Source of the DNA: Mucilaginibacter segetis
GTDB taxonomy: Bacteria > Bacteroidota > Bacteroidia > Sphingobacteriales > Sphingobacteriaceae
DNA length: 64,000 nucleotides
NCBI RefSeq assembly: GCF_016522075.1
Contig: NZ_JAEHFW010000001.1
Coordinates: forward strand, 62,001 to 126,000
Reading direction: 5' to 3'
Part shown: piece after piece, positions 41,412 through 50,401 of the stretch
Layout: the number at the start of each line of letters is the position of its first letter
How positions within the stretch are numbered: the first letter of the stretch is position 1
Notes under the pieces: generated by a model
Databases searched by the model: none
Seen by the model: the letters and a program-made list of their open reading frames with translations, nothing else
What the model was told of the DNA's origin: nothing
Made by a program: the position numbers and the translations under genes

Positions 41412-42671
41412 ATGGGAACCCAGATATATATTAATACCTGGCGCAAACGGGCCGAGGATCAGTTGCGCTGGGGCGACAGTGAAAACTGGAGCGACCAGGA
41501 TTTTGAAAAACTGGCGGAGATGTTCTTAGATAAAACGGGCACCATGCTGAGCATTACCACCCTGAAAAGGATATGGGGACGAGTGAAATATGACAGTTCG
41601 CCCAATGCTGCTACCTTAAATACCCTTGCCAAATTTTTAGGTTACGCCGACTGGCGCAGTTTTAAGCAAAGTATGGATGCTGAAAAGCCCCAGGTTGCTG
41701 CTGATAAAACATCTCCCCAAAAAAATTATGTACCTGTAGCTATGGCTGGCGTAGTATTACTTGCAGCAATAGGTTCGCTTATAGCGTGGAGCATAAAACC
41801 AAACAAAGCAGAAAAAAAGCTAAATGATGCACCGGTTAAATTTGAAAGTAAAAAGGTAACGGATGACCTGCCAAATTCGGTGGTTTTTAATTACGATGCG
41901 TCGTGGTTAAATACAGACAGTATTACCCTGCAGCAATCGTGGGATCCGTCGCGGAGCGAACGCATATCCTCAAAGGGCAAACAGCATACGTCAATTTATT
42001 ATTACCCTGGGTATTTTACCGCGAAACTGATAGCCGGCGGAAAAGTGAAAAAGGAAACCCCGGTGTTTATAAAAACAAAGGGGTGGGCAGGTATTATTGA
42101 AAAGGAACCCATACCCACGTATTTATCTGCTGATGAAATTAAGTTGTCGGGCAGTTTGGGTATAAGTAGTAAAGTACTTGCAAATAAAACAGTGTCACCT
42201 GTTTTTAATGACCTGCCAGTATCCTTTTATAATGTGCAGGAGTTTGAGGGTCTTAACGGCAGCGACTTCACCTTTGAAACTACATTGCGCAATACCTCCG
42301 AACCGGGAGAATCATTATGCAGGAATATTATGGTGTATGTTTTGGGCAAACGCAGCGCGGTTATCATACCACTATCGGCAAAAGGGTGTATATCAAACCT
42401 GGGGTTATATACCTCGTCCGAACAGATAAATGGTAAAGAAACGGATCTAAGCGCATTTGGCTGCGATTTTAATGAATTTCAGCAGCTTAAATTTGGTGTA
42501 AAGAATATGCGGCTCAACGTTTTTTTAAATAATAAACATATACTTGATGAATCTATAACCCAAAGCATAGGCGATATCATAGGCATCAGGATAAGATTTG
42601 AAGGTTCAGGAGCGATCAGGAACATAAAACTGAGCAATTCCAACCAGACTTTCCTGAACGAAAAGTTTTAA
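41412..42671 (+). CDS. Membrane-anchored regulator-like protein: N-terminal helical domain, one membrane helix, beta-rich outer domain
   Basis: From the ATG at 41412 the protein has 419 residues; an ATG at 41385 would add nine but lies in the repeat array. The N-terminal 85 residues (DFEKLAEMFLDKTGTMLSITTLKRIWGRVKYDSSPNAATL in part) are helical and HTH-like. A single helix follows (about 108-128, VPVAMAGVVLLAAIGSLIAWSI), and the outer region has LamG-like strands (RNIMVYVLGKRSAVIIPL, MRLNVFLNNKHI). It is therefore a one-protein sensor: a DNA-binding domain inside and a ligand domain outside. The outer domain resembles that of the divergent neighbour. Ligand unknown. Confidence 0.75.
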   Translation: MGTQIYINTWRKRAEDQLRWGDSENWSDQDFEKLAEMFLDKTGTMLSITTLKRIWGRVKYDSSPNAATLNTLAKFLGYADWRSFKQSMDAEKPQVAADKTSPQKNYVPVAMAGVVLLAAIGSLIAWSIKPNKAEKKLNDAPVKFESKKVTDDLPNSVVFNYDASWLNTDSITLQQSWDPSRSERISSKGKQHTSIYYYPGYFTAKLIAGGKVKKETPVFIKTKGWAGIIEKEPIPTYLSADEIKLSGSLGISSKVLANKTVSPVFNDLPVSFYNVQEFEGLNGSDFTFETTLRNTSEPGESLCRNIMVYVLGKRSAVIIPLSAKGCISNLGLYTSSEQINGKETDLSAFGCDFNEFQQLKFGVKNMRLNVFLNNKHILDESITQSIGDIIGIRIRFEGSGAIRNIKLSNSNQTFLNEKF

Positions 42672-42691
42672 ACCAACCCTTTTGAAATAAG

Positions 42692-42726
42692 AAAAGCAGG
42701 CGTGGCCTTGCGCTATACCTGCTTTT
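42692..42726 (+). terminator. Rho-independent terminator
   Basis: AAAAGCAGG (42692-42700) pairs with CCTGCTTTT (42718-42726), followed by TATA. It lies 21 nt after the stop of the regulator-like gene. Confidence 0.8.
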
Positions 42727-42827
42727 TATAATCTTATAACTATTAACTGACCGATTTAAATTCGGTTAATTAATTGAATAACTGATAAATTATTGTTTTA
42801 GTATAATTATTATATTAGAAATTAATA

Positions 42828-43082
42828 TTATTTATTGGTCACCTTTACAGGTATAGGTTGGGAGTAGTAAAAAGCATACGGGTCAACATTCTTTATGTTC
42901 ACGTCCATTGTTTCGTTCACCTTATTAATATTCACATTAATACTGCCATCCGGGTTCACAGGCAGGGTAACATATTTTTTGCCATCGGCAAAGGCAGGGG
43001 TAATGGTGGCTTTAAACAGGTTAACAGTTAAAGCAATGGCAATAATGGTTAAAATTACTTTGGTGTAAAGGTCAGTTTTCAT
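42828..43082 (-). CDS. Small exported hypothetical protein
   Basis: This 84-residue protein has an N-terminal hydrophobic segment (about 7-25, VILTIIAIALTVNLF). A short region with NPDGSINVNINKVNETMDVNIKNVDPYAFYYSQPIPVKV follows, in two visible halves with alternating beta pattern. No function known. It is a single gene divergent from rpsL, with 180 bp between starts. Confidence 0.68.
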   Translation of the reverse strand: MKTDLYTKVILTIIAIALTVNLFKATITPAFADGKKYVTLPVNPDGSINVNINKVNETMDVNIKNVDPYAFYYSQPIPVKVTNK

Positions 43083-43176
43083 GATTGTGATGAGTTTGGT
43101 TACTTAATATGAACTAATATAAGGCGTGAACAACTAATAAATGATTTTACAGGATTAAAACTTTTTCTTTCAACCC

Positions 43177-43207
43177 CTTGATAATCAAAAAATAGTCAGT
43201 ACCTTTG
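43177..43207 (+). promoter_or_regulatory. Promoter for the rpsL-rpsG-fusA-rpsJ transcript
   Basis: CTTG (43177-43180), a 19-nt spacer and TACCTTTG (43200-43207) match the Bacteroidota housekeeping promoter. The start codon of rpsL is 56 nt downstream, leaving an untranslated leader of about 50 nt. Confidence 0.8.
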
Positions 43208-43262
43208 CAGTCCTTAAAATAAGGATAAAACTTTTAAATACAAAAAAAAGAAAAGCAAGTAA

Positions 43263-43676
43263 ATGCCTACTATTCAGCAATTAGTTAGAAAAGGTAGAGT
43301 AGCTCTGGAAGACAAGAGTAAGTCTCCGGCGTTGGACAGCTGTCCACAGCGAAGAGGAGTATGCACCCGTGTGTATACCACTACCCCTAAGAAACCAAAC
43401 TCAGCAATGCGTAAAGTTGCACGTGTGCGCCTTACCAATGGTAAAGAAGTTAACGCCTACATCCCTGGTGAAGGCCACAACTTACAGGAACACTCAATTG
43501 TATTGATCCGTGGTGGTCGTGTTAAGGATTTACCGGGTGTACGTTACCACATCATCCGTGGTGCATTAGATACATCAGGTGTAGCCGGCCGTAACCAGCG
43601 TCGTTCAAAATATGGTACTAAACGCCCAAAACCGGGACAGGCAGCAGCGGCACCGGCAAAAGGTAAAAAGAAATAA
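43263..43676 (+). CDS. rpsL: 30S ribosomal protein S12
   Basis: This 137-residue protein is S12 of the decoding centre, recognised from the opening [11 protein letters not shown], the block [17 protein letters not shown] containing Lys42 of the streptomycin site, and [16 protein letters not shown]. The C-terminal tail is Pro/Ala/Lys-rich. Known streptomycin-resistance positions appear wild type (PKKPNS, and G-R-V-K-D-L-P-G). It is first in the str operon. Confidence 0.98.
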   Translation: MPTIQQLVRKGRVALEDKSKSPALDSCPQRRGVCTRVYTTTPKKPNSAMRKVARVRLTNGKEVNAYIPGEGHNLQEHSIVLIRGGRVKDLPGVRYHIIRGALDTSGVAGRNQRRSKYGTKRPKPGQAAAAPAKGKKK

Positions 43677-43695
43677 TTAAGGAGGATAGAAAGCA

Positions 43696-44163
43696 ATGAG
43701 AAAGTCAAAACCAAAAAAGAGAATTATCCTTCCTGACCCAAAGTTCAATGATACTTTGGTTACAAGGTTTGTAAATAACATGATGTACGATGGTAAAAAA
43801 TCAACCGCGTACACTATATTTTATAACGCAGTAGAAATTGTTGAAAAGAAAACCAGCGAAAACGGTTTAGATACCTGGAAAAAAGCTTTGAACAATGTAA
43901 TGCCTGCAGTTGAAGTAAAAAGCCGTCGTGTTGGTGGTGCTAACTTCCAGGTGCCTACTGAAGTTCGTGCCGAGCGTAAAATAGCTTTAGGTATGAAATG
44001 GCTGATCAGCTATGCTCGTCGTCGTGGTGAAAAAACCATGATGGAGAAATTAGCGGGTGAGATCATATCTGCTGCTAAAGGCGAGGGTGCGGCAGTTAAA
44101 AAGAAAGAAGATACGCATAAAATGGCCGAGGCTAACAAAGCGTTCTCTCACTTCAGATTTTAA
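43696..44163 (+). CDS. rpsG: 30S ribosomal protein S7
   Basis: This 155-residue head protein nucleates assembly of the 3' domain of 16S rRNA. It is recognised from [31 protein letters not shown] and [13 protein letters not shown]. It starts 19 nt after rpsL. An exact GGAGG lies 10 nt before the ATG, unusual for this phylum, where most genes lack a Shine-Dalgarno sequence. Confidence 0.98.
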   Translation: MRKSKPKKRIILPDPKFNDTLVTRFVNNMMYDGKKSTAYTIFYNAVEIVEKKTSENGLDTWKKALNNVMPAVEVKSRRVGGANFQVPTEVRAERKIALGMKWLISYARRRGEKTMMEKLAGEIISAAKGEGAAVKKKEDTHKMAEANKAFSHFRF

Positions 44164-44261
44164 TTAGATTACACCGATTTAATAAGAGGATCATACTGAT
44201 TATTTAGGTTTGCCGTTTTCGGACGTACTGATAAACAGGTGTTGATCACAAAAAGATAAAA

Positions 44262-46373
44262 ATGTCAAGAGATCTAAGATATACAAGAAACATAGGTATT
44301 GCCGCTCACATTGATGCCGGTAAAACCACTACTACAGAGCGTATACTGTACTATGCGGGTGTTAGCCATAAAATTGGTGAGGTACACGAAGGTGCAGCTA
44401 CAATGGACTGGATGGCGCAGGAGCAGGAGCGTGGTATTACCATTACATCTGCTGCTACTACCGTTAACTGGAAATACAGAAACCAAAATTACCACATCAA
44501 TATTATTGATACTCCGGGACACGTGGACTTTACCGTTGAGGTAAACCGTTCGTTACGTGTGTTGGATGGTTTAGTTTTCTTATTCTCGGCAGTTGATGGT
44601 GTTGAACCGCAATCAGAAACCAACTGGAGACTTGCCAATAACTACAACGTTGCCCGTATAGGTTTCGTTAACAAAATGGACCGTTCAGGTGCCGATTTCT
44701 TAAACGTTGTTAAACAGGTTAAGAGCATGCTGGGCAGTAATGCTGTTCCGTTGCAGTTACCTATCGGCGCTGAAGAAAACTTTAAGGGCGTTATTGACCT
44801 GATCAACTTCCGTGGTATTGTTTGGAATGAGCATGATAAAGGTATGACCTTTACTGAAGTGCCTATCCCTGAGGATATGGTAGCCGAGGCTACTGAGTGG
44901 AGAGAAAAATTGCTGGAATCAGTAGCTGAATACGATGATACATTGATGGAGAAATTCTTTGATGCTCCGGAATCAATTACTGAGCGCGAAGTATTGGACG
45001 CTTTACGTAAAGCCGTATTAGATGCTAAAATAGTACCTATGGTTTGCGGTTCATCTTTCAAGAACAAAGGTGTACAAACCATGCTTGATTATGTGATGGA
45101 ATTATTGCCATCGCCTGTGGATGTAGAAGGTATTGTTGGCCATGATCCGGATACCGGTGAGGATTTGTTGCGTAAGCCATCAGAAGCAGAGCCGTTTGCA
45201 GCATTAGCGTTTAAGATTGCTACTGACCCTTTTGTTGGTCGTTTATGCTTTATCCGCGTATATTCAGGTAACCTTGAGGCCGGTTCATATGTGCATAACA
45301 TGCGTTCAGGCAATAAAGAGCGTATCTCCCGTATATTCCAAATGCACGCTAACAAGCAAAACCCGATCCCTAACGTAGGTGCCGGAGATATTGCTGCGGT
45401 AGTAGGCTTTAAAGATATAAAGACAGGTGATACCCTTTGCGATGAGAAGCACCAGATCATTCTGGAGTCTATGAACTTCCCTGAGCCGGTTATCGGTTTA
45501 GCTATTGAGCCTAAAACACAGGCCGACGTAGATAAATTAGGTATGGCTTTAGGTAAATTAGCCGAAGAGGATCCAACCTTCCGCGTACAATCTGACGAAG
45601 AAACCGGCCAAACCGTAATTTCAGGTATGGGCGAGCTTCACCTGGATATCATCATGGACCGCTTAAAACGTGAATTTAAAGTTGAGGTTAACCAGGGCGC
45701 TCCGCAGGTTGCATATAAAGAAGCTATTACCGGTACTGTACAGCACCGTGAAACTTATAAAAAGCAAACAGGTGGTCGTGGTAAATTTGCTGATATACAA
45801 GTTGTTATATCTCCGAATGATGATGATAAGGAAGGTCTGCAATTTGTGAATGAAATTAGCGGTGGTTCAATCCCCCGTGAATTTATTCCATCTGTTGAAA
45901 AAGGCTTTAAAGCAGCAATGGATAATGGTGTATTAGCTGGCTATCCGTTAACCAGCTTAAAAGTACGTTTAATTGATGGTTCATTCCACGCAGTCGATTC
46001 AGATGCGTTGTCATTTGAGTTAGCGGCTAAATTGGCTTACCGCGAGGCATTGCCAAAATGTAAACCAGTGCTGCTTGAACCGATCATGAAAATCGAAATA
46101 CTAACCCCTGAAGAAAACATGGGTGATGTTATCGGTGACATGAACCGTCGTCGTGGCCAGCTTTTAGGTATGGATTCACGTGCGGGTTCACAAGTAATTA
46201 AAGCTACTGTACCGCTTTCAGAAATGTTTGGTTATGTAACACAATTACGTACCATCACTTCAGGCCGTGCAACTTCAACAATGGAGTTTGACCACTATGC
46301 AGAAGCACCACGTAACGTACAGGAAGAAGTGGTTGCTAAAGTAAAAGGAAAAAAGGCAGCAGCTAACGCATAA
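44262..46373 (+). CDS. fusA: Translation elongation factor G
   Basis: This 703-residue GTPase drives ribosomal translocation and recycling. The G1 motif AHIDAGKTT, switch region [16 protein letters not shown] and NKMD are all present, followed by domains II-V. The length matches a canonical EF-G. It lies 98 nt after rpsG. A weak TAGGTTTG box at 44205-44212 could be an internal promoter, though a -33 element is missing. It is followed by a palindromic repeat before rpsJ. Confidence 0.98.
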   Translation: MSRDLRYTRNIGIAAHIDAGKTTTTERILYYAGVSHKIGEVHEGAATMDWMAQEQERGITITSAATTVNWKYRNQNYHINIIDTPGHVDFTVEVNRSLRVLDGLVFLFSAVDGVEPQSETNWRLANNYNVARIGFVNKMDRSGADFLNVVKQVKSMLGSNAVPLQLPIGAEENFKGVIDLINFRGIVWNEHDKGMTFTEVPIPEDMVAEATEWREKLLESVAEYDDTLMEKFFDAPESITEREVLDALRKAVLDAKIVPMVCGSSFKNKGVQTMLDYVMELLPSPVDVEGIVGHDPDTGEDLLRKPSEAEPFAALAFKIATDPFVGRLCFIRVYSGNLEAGSYVHNMRSGNKERISRIFQMHANKQNPIPNVGAGDIAAVVGFKDIKTGDTLCDEKHQIILESMNFPEPVIGLAIEPKTQADVDKLGMALGKLAEEDPTFRVQSDEETGQTVISGMGELHLDIIMDRLKREFKVEVNQGAPQVAYKEAITGTVQHRETYKKQTGGRGKFADIQVVISPNDDDKEGLQFVNEISGGSIPREFIPSVEKGFKAAMDNGVLAGYPLTSLKVRLIDGSFHAVDSDALSFELAAKLAYREALPKCKPVLLEPIMKIEILTPEENMGDVIGDMNRRRGQLLGMDSRAGSQVIKATVPLSEMFGYVTQLRTITSGRATSTMEFDHYAEAPRNVQEEVVAKVKGKKAAANA

Positions 46374-46381
46374 GTAAATAG

Positions 46382-46447
46382 TTTGAAGATGTGGTAATTT
46401 GAGGATTTGGAATTCGTTCTCAGTTTTCAAATTATCTCTTCTTCAAA
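46382..46447. repeat. Imperfect palindromic element between fusA and rpsJ
   Basis: TTTGAAGA (46382-46389) and TAATTTGA (46395-46402) match in reverse TCAAATTA (46427-46434) and TCTTCAAA (46440-46447). The arms contain short-period TTTGA-type repeats. No T-tract follows, so it is not a terminator. Similar elements, with different words, sit in two other ribosomal gaps. Confidence 0.65.
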
Positions 46448-46512
46448 TTTTAAAATAAACAATCAGCCATACCTAATAAATAGCTCTTAGGGTGGTTTAA
46501 ACAACAAACAAA

Positions 46513-46818
46513 ATGAGCCAAAGAATCAGAATCAAATTAAAATCGTACGATTACAACCTGGTTGATAAATCAGCAGAGAAGATCGTAAAAACAGTAAAGC
46601 CTACCGGCGCTGTAGTTAGCGGACCACTTCCGTTGCCAACCGAAAAGAAAATTTTTACTGTTTTACGTTCACCACACGTAAACAAAAAAGCACGTGAGCA
46701 ATTCCAGTTATGTTCTTACAAACGTTTACTGGATATCTACAGCTCTAACTCAAAAACTGTTGATGCTTTAATGAAGCTTGAATTGCCAAGTGGTGTTGAA
46801 GTTGAGATCAAAGTGTGA
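46513..46818 (+). CDS. rpsJ: 30S ribosomal protein S10
   Basis: This 101-residue protein, recognised from [23 protein letters not shown] and [28 protein letters not shown], belongs to the 30S head and also works with NusB in antitermination. It normally starts the S10 operon. Here it is followed at once by a terminator and then by unrelated genes, so it is separated from rplC by about 4.6 kb. Confidence 0.98.
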   Translation: MSQRIRIKLKSYDYNLVDKSAEKIVKTVKPTGAVVSGPLPLPTEKKIFTVLRSPHVNKKAREQFQLCSYKRLLDIYSSNSKTVDALMKLELPSGVEVEIKV

Positions 46819-46839
46819 TAGTACCGGAAGATCTATATC

Positions 46840-46870
46840 AAAAGCCATTCTTTATTAAAGGATGGCTTTT
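46840..46870 (+). terminator. Rho-independent terminator after rpsJ
   Basis: AAAAGCCAT (46840-46848) pairs with ATGGCTTTT (46862-46870) and is followed by TT. It lies 22 nt after the rpsJ stop and ends the str-type transcript before the interrupting genes. Confidence 0.88.
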
Positions 46871-46890
46871 TTAGTTAAAATATATAAGTC

Positions 46891-47637
46891 TTATCTGCCC
46901 AGCAGTTCATCCAGTTTGTTGCGCTCGGTCTGTAATTCACGTGCCAGTTTCTTTTCTTTTTCATTAGCCTTTACCTTGTGCGCGCGGTACTCCTCGTCCA
47001 ACTCGTTATACAGTTTGGTACGGTATCTTGCTTCGCGGATATTAGCGCCCGAACGAATAATAACAATAGCTGCCAATGCCCCTAAGCCTATTACCAGGCC
47101 CCACATGATCCAGTTATAAGTGGTTTTATTAAGCGGGATACCCAAAAAGCTTATCTCATCTACCTTTGCTTTGGCGGTAGAAAGCTTATCGGCCTTGGTG
47201 CCTACTTCGGTTTGCAATGTATCTATCTTTTGAGCCTGAACCGCAATTTTTGCTTCAGCCTCCTTTAGTTTACGGCGCGTAATATTAAGCGTATCATTAT
47301 AATTTTTCCAGAGTGCGGCTACAAGGGGCTGCTGATAATGATATACTTTGGTTAACAGGTATTGATATTGGCCGTAAAGGCTCTTATCATTCATTAAAGC
47401 AGGATCGGGGGCTTGTCTTACAGGTTTCGTAACAACAGGCGTGGGAGTTAGAGTTGTTGGCTTGGTTGGCTGCTGTTTAACTACTACAGGCTTTTTAGCT
47501 GTATTGGTAACTGTTGGTTTAGCGGTACTACTTTTTACAGTGTTTGCTTTTTTTGTGGTATCCTGCGAATAAACAAAACCTGTATTACCTATTAGTAATA
47601 TCAAAATGAGTGTTCGTAGTTTAAAAAGCTTCATCAT
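46891..47637 (-). CDS. Exported coiled-coil membrane protein, unknown
   Basis: This 248-residue protein has a signal peptide (to VYSQD) and a long Thr/Lys/Pro linker (about 27-78, repeated KPT and TPTP). A helical region (85-165) with heptads (LKEAEAKIAVQAQKIDTLQTE) leads to a transmembrane helix (about 178-200, WIMWGLVIGLGALAAIVII) and a C-terminal charged coiled coil (EKEKKLARELQTERNKLDELL). The linker suggests it spans the periplasm. Function unknown. It faces the terminator of rpsJ and is divergent from the TYR1-like gene. Confidence 0.75.
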   Translation of the reverse strand: MMKLFKLRTLILILLIGNTGFVYSQDTTKKANTVKSSTAKPTVTNTAKKPVVVKQQPTKPTTLTPTPVVTKPVRQAPDPALMNDKSLYGQYQYLLTKVYHYQQPLVAALWKNYNDTLNITRRKLKEAEAKIAVQAQKIDTLQTEVGTKADKLSTAKAKVDEISFLGIPLNKTTYNWIMWGLVIGLGALAAIVIIRSGANIREARYRTKLYNELDEEYRAHKVKANEKEKKLARELQTERNKLDELLGR

Positions 47638-47743
47638 AATAAATAAGAGTGTCCGGTAAGTTTACTATAGCCTGGAATTGGGCATGATTAATTTAAACGC
47701 TTTAATATAGTTTAAAGTTTGCAAAAAAATGCGTAAAAGGTCA

Positions 47744-47770
47744 AAAAAACGCTTGATTTTTGCGTTTTTT
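47744..47770. terminator. Orphan terminator-like hairpin between divergent genes
   Basis: AAAAAACGC (47744-47752) pairs perfectly with GCGTTTTTT (47762-47770), loop 9 nt. It reads as a terminator in both directions. It lies between the divergent starts at 47637 and 47897, where neither gene needs one. It may be left from a removed gene or end an antisense transcript. Confidence 0.55.
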
Positions 47771-47896
47771 ACAAATTGGCTGTGTACTATTAAAATATTG
47801 TTAAGTTGAACGCTGTTGTGCCATGTCAATATTTGGCAGCAGCGGGTTTAAAAAAGAGGTATAACAGCAAAAGCAATATATTAGGCTTTTATTTTT

Positions 47897-49162
47897 ATGA
47901 CTATGCGAATAGGAATCATTGGTTTAGGGGACATGGGGCGTTTGTATGCCGGGGCTTTTGCTAAAGCAGGTTACGAGGTTTGTGGCTGCGATCTGCCGGA
48001 TCACCGCGAGAAACTGGAAGAAGAGTTAGTGCCTTTAGGTATAACCATTATGGATGATGGTAACGATGTATCACGGGTGAGCGACCTTATTGTATATTCG
48101 GTAGAGGCGGATAAACTTGAACAGGTGGTGGCTGCTTTTGGCGCGTCAACCAAATATGGTGCTATTGTAGCCGGCCAAACATCGGTTAAACATCCGGAAA
48201 TTGCCATTTTTGAGAAGCATTTACCTGCAGATGCAAAAATCATCACCTTTCATGCTATGCATGGGCCGGGTTTTGAACCTAAAGGGCAAAAGCTGATACT
48301 GATACCTCACCGCACCGATAAGGTGGCCTACAAGCGCATGCTTGATCTGTTTACCGCCGTAGGTACCGATGTTGTAGAAATACCGGATTACCATGAGCAT
48401 GATAAAATTGTAGCGGATACACAGGCAGTAACGCATGTTGGCTTTGAAAGTATGGGCACAGCATGGAAATCTGCAGGCTTCTTCCCCTGGGAAAATGCAT
48501 CTTATGTAGGCGGTATTGATAATGTAAAAATACTCACCACGCTGCGTATATTTAGCTATAAGGCCCACGTTTACGCAGGCCTTGCCATACTTAACCCCTA
48601 TGCAAGGCAACAGGTTAAGCAGTACGCTACCTCCGAGTCGGAATTGTTTAAGCTGATGATAAAGGAAGAGGAGGCTGAGTTCAGGAAAAGACTTTACCGC
48701 GCACGCGATTTTGTTTTTCATGAAAGCCGTAAACCCATTATGTTTAATGATAAAGTAATGCGTGAGTTTTCTTTATCGCCCGATGCCGGGCATCAAAAGC
48801 CTAACTCACATTTGAGTATATTAAGCATGGTTGATGCCTGGTACCATTTGGGGGTTAATCCGTATGATAATTTAATTTGCCAAACTCCGCCGTTCAGACT
48901 GCGGCTGGGCATTGCCGAATATTTATTTAAGAACGAGGAATTGCTGGAAGAATCGATCGAGACAGCATTGTACGATAAAACCATCCGTGGCGATGATCTG
49001 GAATTCCATTCCGCGGTAAGGGAATGGTCGGCAATTATTGGTTACGGAGATATGGAGGGTTACAAAAAGCACTTTAACGAGGTGCAGCAATTTTTTAAAG
49101 GCCGTTTAGAGGACGGTAAAAAGCAAAGCGCCGAACTGATAAGAAGATTGATGGAAGTGTAG
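47897..49162 (+). CDS. Prephenate dehydrogenase, fungal TYR1-like
   Basis: This 421-residue protein has a Rossmann NAD(P) site G-L-G-D-M-G at residues 9-14 and, throughout its length, blocks that I recognise from yeast Tyr1. Examples are GQTSVKHPEIAIFEKHLP, DTQAVTHVGFESMG, HVYAGLAILNPYA, SESELFKLMI, PNSHLSILSMVDAWYHLG and NPYDNLICQTPPFRLRLG. It would convert prephenate to 4-hydroxyphenylpyruvate for tyrosine. Bacterial TyrA is shorter (about 280-370) and diverges over the second half. There is no chorismate mutase domain. It lies in the block that separates rpsJ from rplC. Confidence 0.87.
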   Translation: MTMRIGIIGLGDMGRLYAGAFAKAGYEVCGCDLPDHREKLEEELVPLGITIMDDGNDVSRVSDLIVYSVEADKLEQVVAAFGASTKYGAIVAGQTSVKHPEIAIFEKHLPADAKIITFHAMHGPGFEPKGQKLILIPHRTDKVAYKRMLDLFTAVGTDVVEIPDYHEHDKIVADTQAVTHVGFESMGTAWKSAGFFPWENASYVGGIDNVKILTTLRIFSYKAHVYAGLAILNPYARQQVKQYATSESELFKLMIKEEEAEFRKRLYRARDFVFHESRKPIMFNDKVMREFSLSPDAGHQKPNSHLSILSMVDAWYHLGVNPYDNLICQTPPFRLRLGIAEYLFKNEELLEESIETALYDKTIRGDDLEFHSAVREWSAIIGYGDMEGYKKHFNEVQQFFKGRLEDGKKQSAELIRRLMEV

Positions 49163-49344
49163 GGTTAGTTTTAGAGGAACTTTCGTCTACCTGTCAGATA
49201 AAGTCATTTTATCTATATTCAAAACATTTATTTGCAATTATAAAACAGCAACATTAGTAATAACACAAAGTAAAAGGCTGTTTTTAAAAAAAATAAACCA
49301 ATTTTTTAATAACTACGTTTTAAAAATTGACATCTATAATTATT

Positions 49345-50160
49345 ATGAAGAGAAACAGAAGAATTTTTATTTACCTGATTATTTTTTTAGGAACTTTTTC
49401 AGGACTACATGCCGATGCCCAATTAGGGGGCTTATTAAAAAAAGCTAAAAATAAAGCTGTACAAAAAGCTGCCGAGGTTATGGATAAAGAAACAGCTACC
49501 TCCGCAAATGTAGATGGCGATCAAACCAGCAATAAAGTGATTATTAATACCGGGTTTGACTTTATACCAGGCGATTCTGTTTTATTTACCGAGAATTTTA
49601 CCGGGATAGCTAATGGAGCATCAGCTAAAAGTTTTAAAACGAATGGCTCGGCTTCGATAGTTACCGTTAATGACGAAGCTGGTAAATGGCTTGCCCTGGC
49701 AGATAATGCCACCTACAAGTTTACTAAGCAGCGTTTTTATCCGAAGCACTTTACTATTGAGTTTGATATTTTTGCCGTTGCCGACAAGGTGCGGGATATA
49801 TATCCTTTGATTTTTGGTTTTACAAAAGATAATAGTGTAAGTGATTATAATAGCGGCAATGGTGCCTATGTGAGTGTTAAATATTATAACGAACACGAGG
49901 TTAATATAAACAGTTCATATAATGATAAATATTTAAGTGCCGATTTTGACCTTAACCCTTACGTTAACCGTAAAATGCATGTGTCGCTTATGGTTGATAA
50001 CGGTAGGATGGAGGTTTATCTGGATAAAACAAAGCTAGCCGATACACAGTTGTTTTTACCGGCAAGCCCCAAAAACTTTTACATTAGTGCGCCCATGCAG
50101 TATAAAAACGGCTCGAAAGTGTTGGTGAGCAATTTTAGAATAGCCACCTATAAAAAATAG
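49345..50160 (+). CDS. Secreted LamG-like protein
   Basis: This 271-residue protein has a signal peptide (ending HADAQ). An amphipathic Ala/Lys-rich stretch follows (LKKAKNKAVQKAAEVMDKE), then a concanavalin-fold-like domain (about 75-270) with FTENFTGIANGASAKSF, TIEFDIFAVADKV, MHVSLMVDNGRMEVYLDKTKL and VLVSNFRIATYKK. No enzyme motif. The ATG at 49345 is used because an upstream TTG lies in AT-rich leader. A terminator follows. It shares the overall fold of the protein at 40127-41317, but close kinship is not evident. Confidence 0.75.
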   Translation: MKRNRRIFIYLIIFLGTFSGLHADAQLGGLLKKAKNKAVQKAAEVMDKETATSANVDGDQTSNKVIINTGFDFIPGDSVLFTENFTGIANGASAKSFKTNGSASIVTVNDEAGKWLALADNATYKFTKQRFYPKHFTIEFDIFAVADKVRDIYPLIFGFTKDNSVSDYNSGNGAYVSVKYYNEHEVNINSSYNDKYLSADFDLNPYVNRKMHVSLMVDNGRMEVYLDKTKLADTQLFLPASPKNFYISAPMQYKNGSKVLVSNFRIATYKK

Positions 50161-50211
50161 GTATAGCTTTAATAATACAGAGCTTGCCCTTTTGTAAGTG
50201 CCCGTAGGTAT

Positions 50212-50245
50212 AAACCGCTTTTCGTGATAGATTTGCGGTTTTTTT
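50212..50245 (+). terminator. Rho-independent terminator
   Basis: AAACCGC (50212-50218) pairs with GCGGTTT (50235-50241), followed by TTTT. It ends the transcript of the LamG-like gene. Confidence 0.8.
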
Positions 50246-50263
50246 ATGCGTTTGGAAGGGTAG

Positions 50264-50401
50264 CAGGCAACAAAATTAGTAAAAGCAAAGCCCGTAGATA
50301 ATACGTTAACCGCCGCCGATAAAATAAAGGATAACGACAGGCAATTAAATTTTTACTTAAAGCTAATTGTGCGCGATAAACAGGCCGTTGTGGATAATTA
50401 A
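50264..50401 (+). pseudogene. Possible gene remnant, 45 codons
   Basis: An open frame with no start runs from after a TAG at 50261 to TAA at 50399-50401. The translated pieces KLVKAKPVDNTLTAADKI and DNDRQLNFYLKLIVRDK look like real protein, and an ATG with four codons lies just before the TAG. It may be a decayed gene end. Short frames by chance are possible. Confidence 0.22.

Noticed and set aside
44205..44212. Internal promoter before fusA (TAGGTTTG).
   Set aside because: The -33 region is TTTAATAA at the wrong spacing, so only the -7 half is present. Not called as a separate feature.
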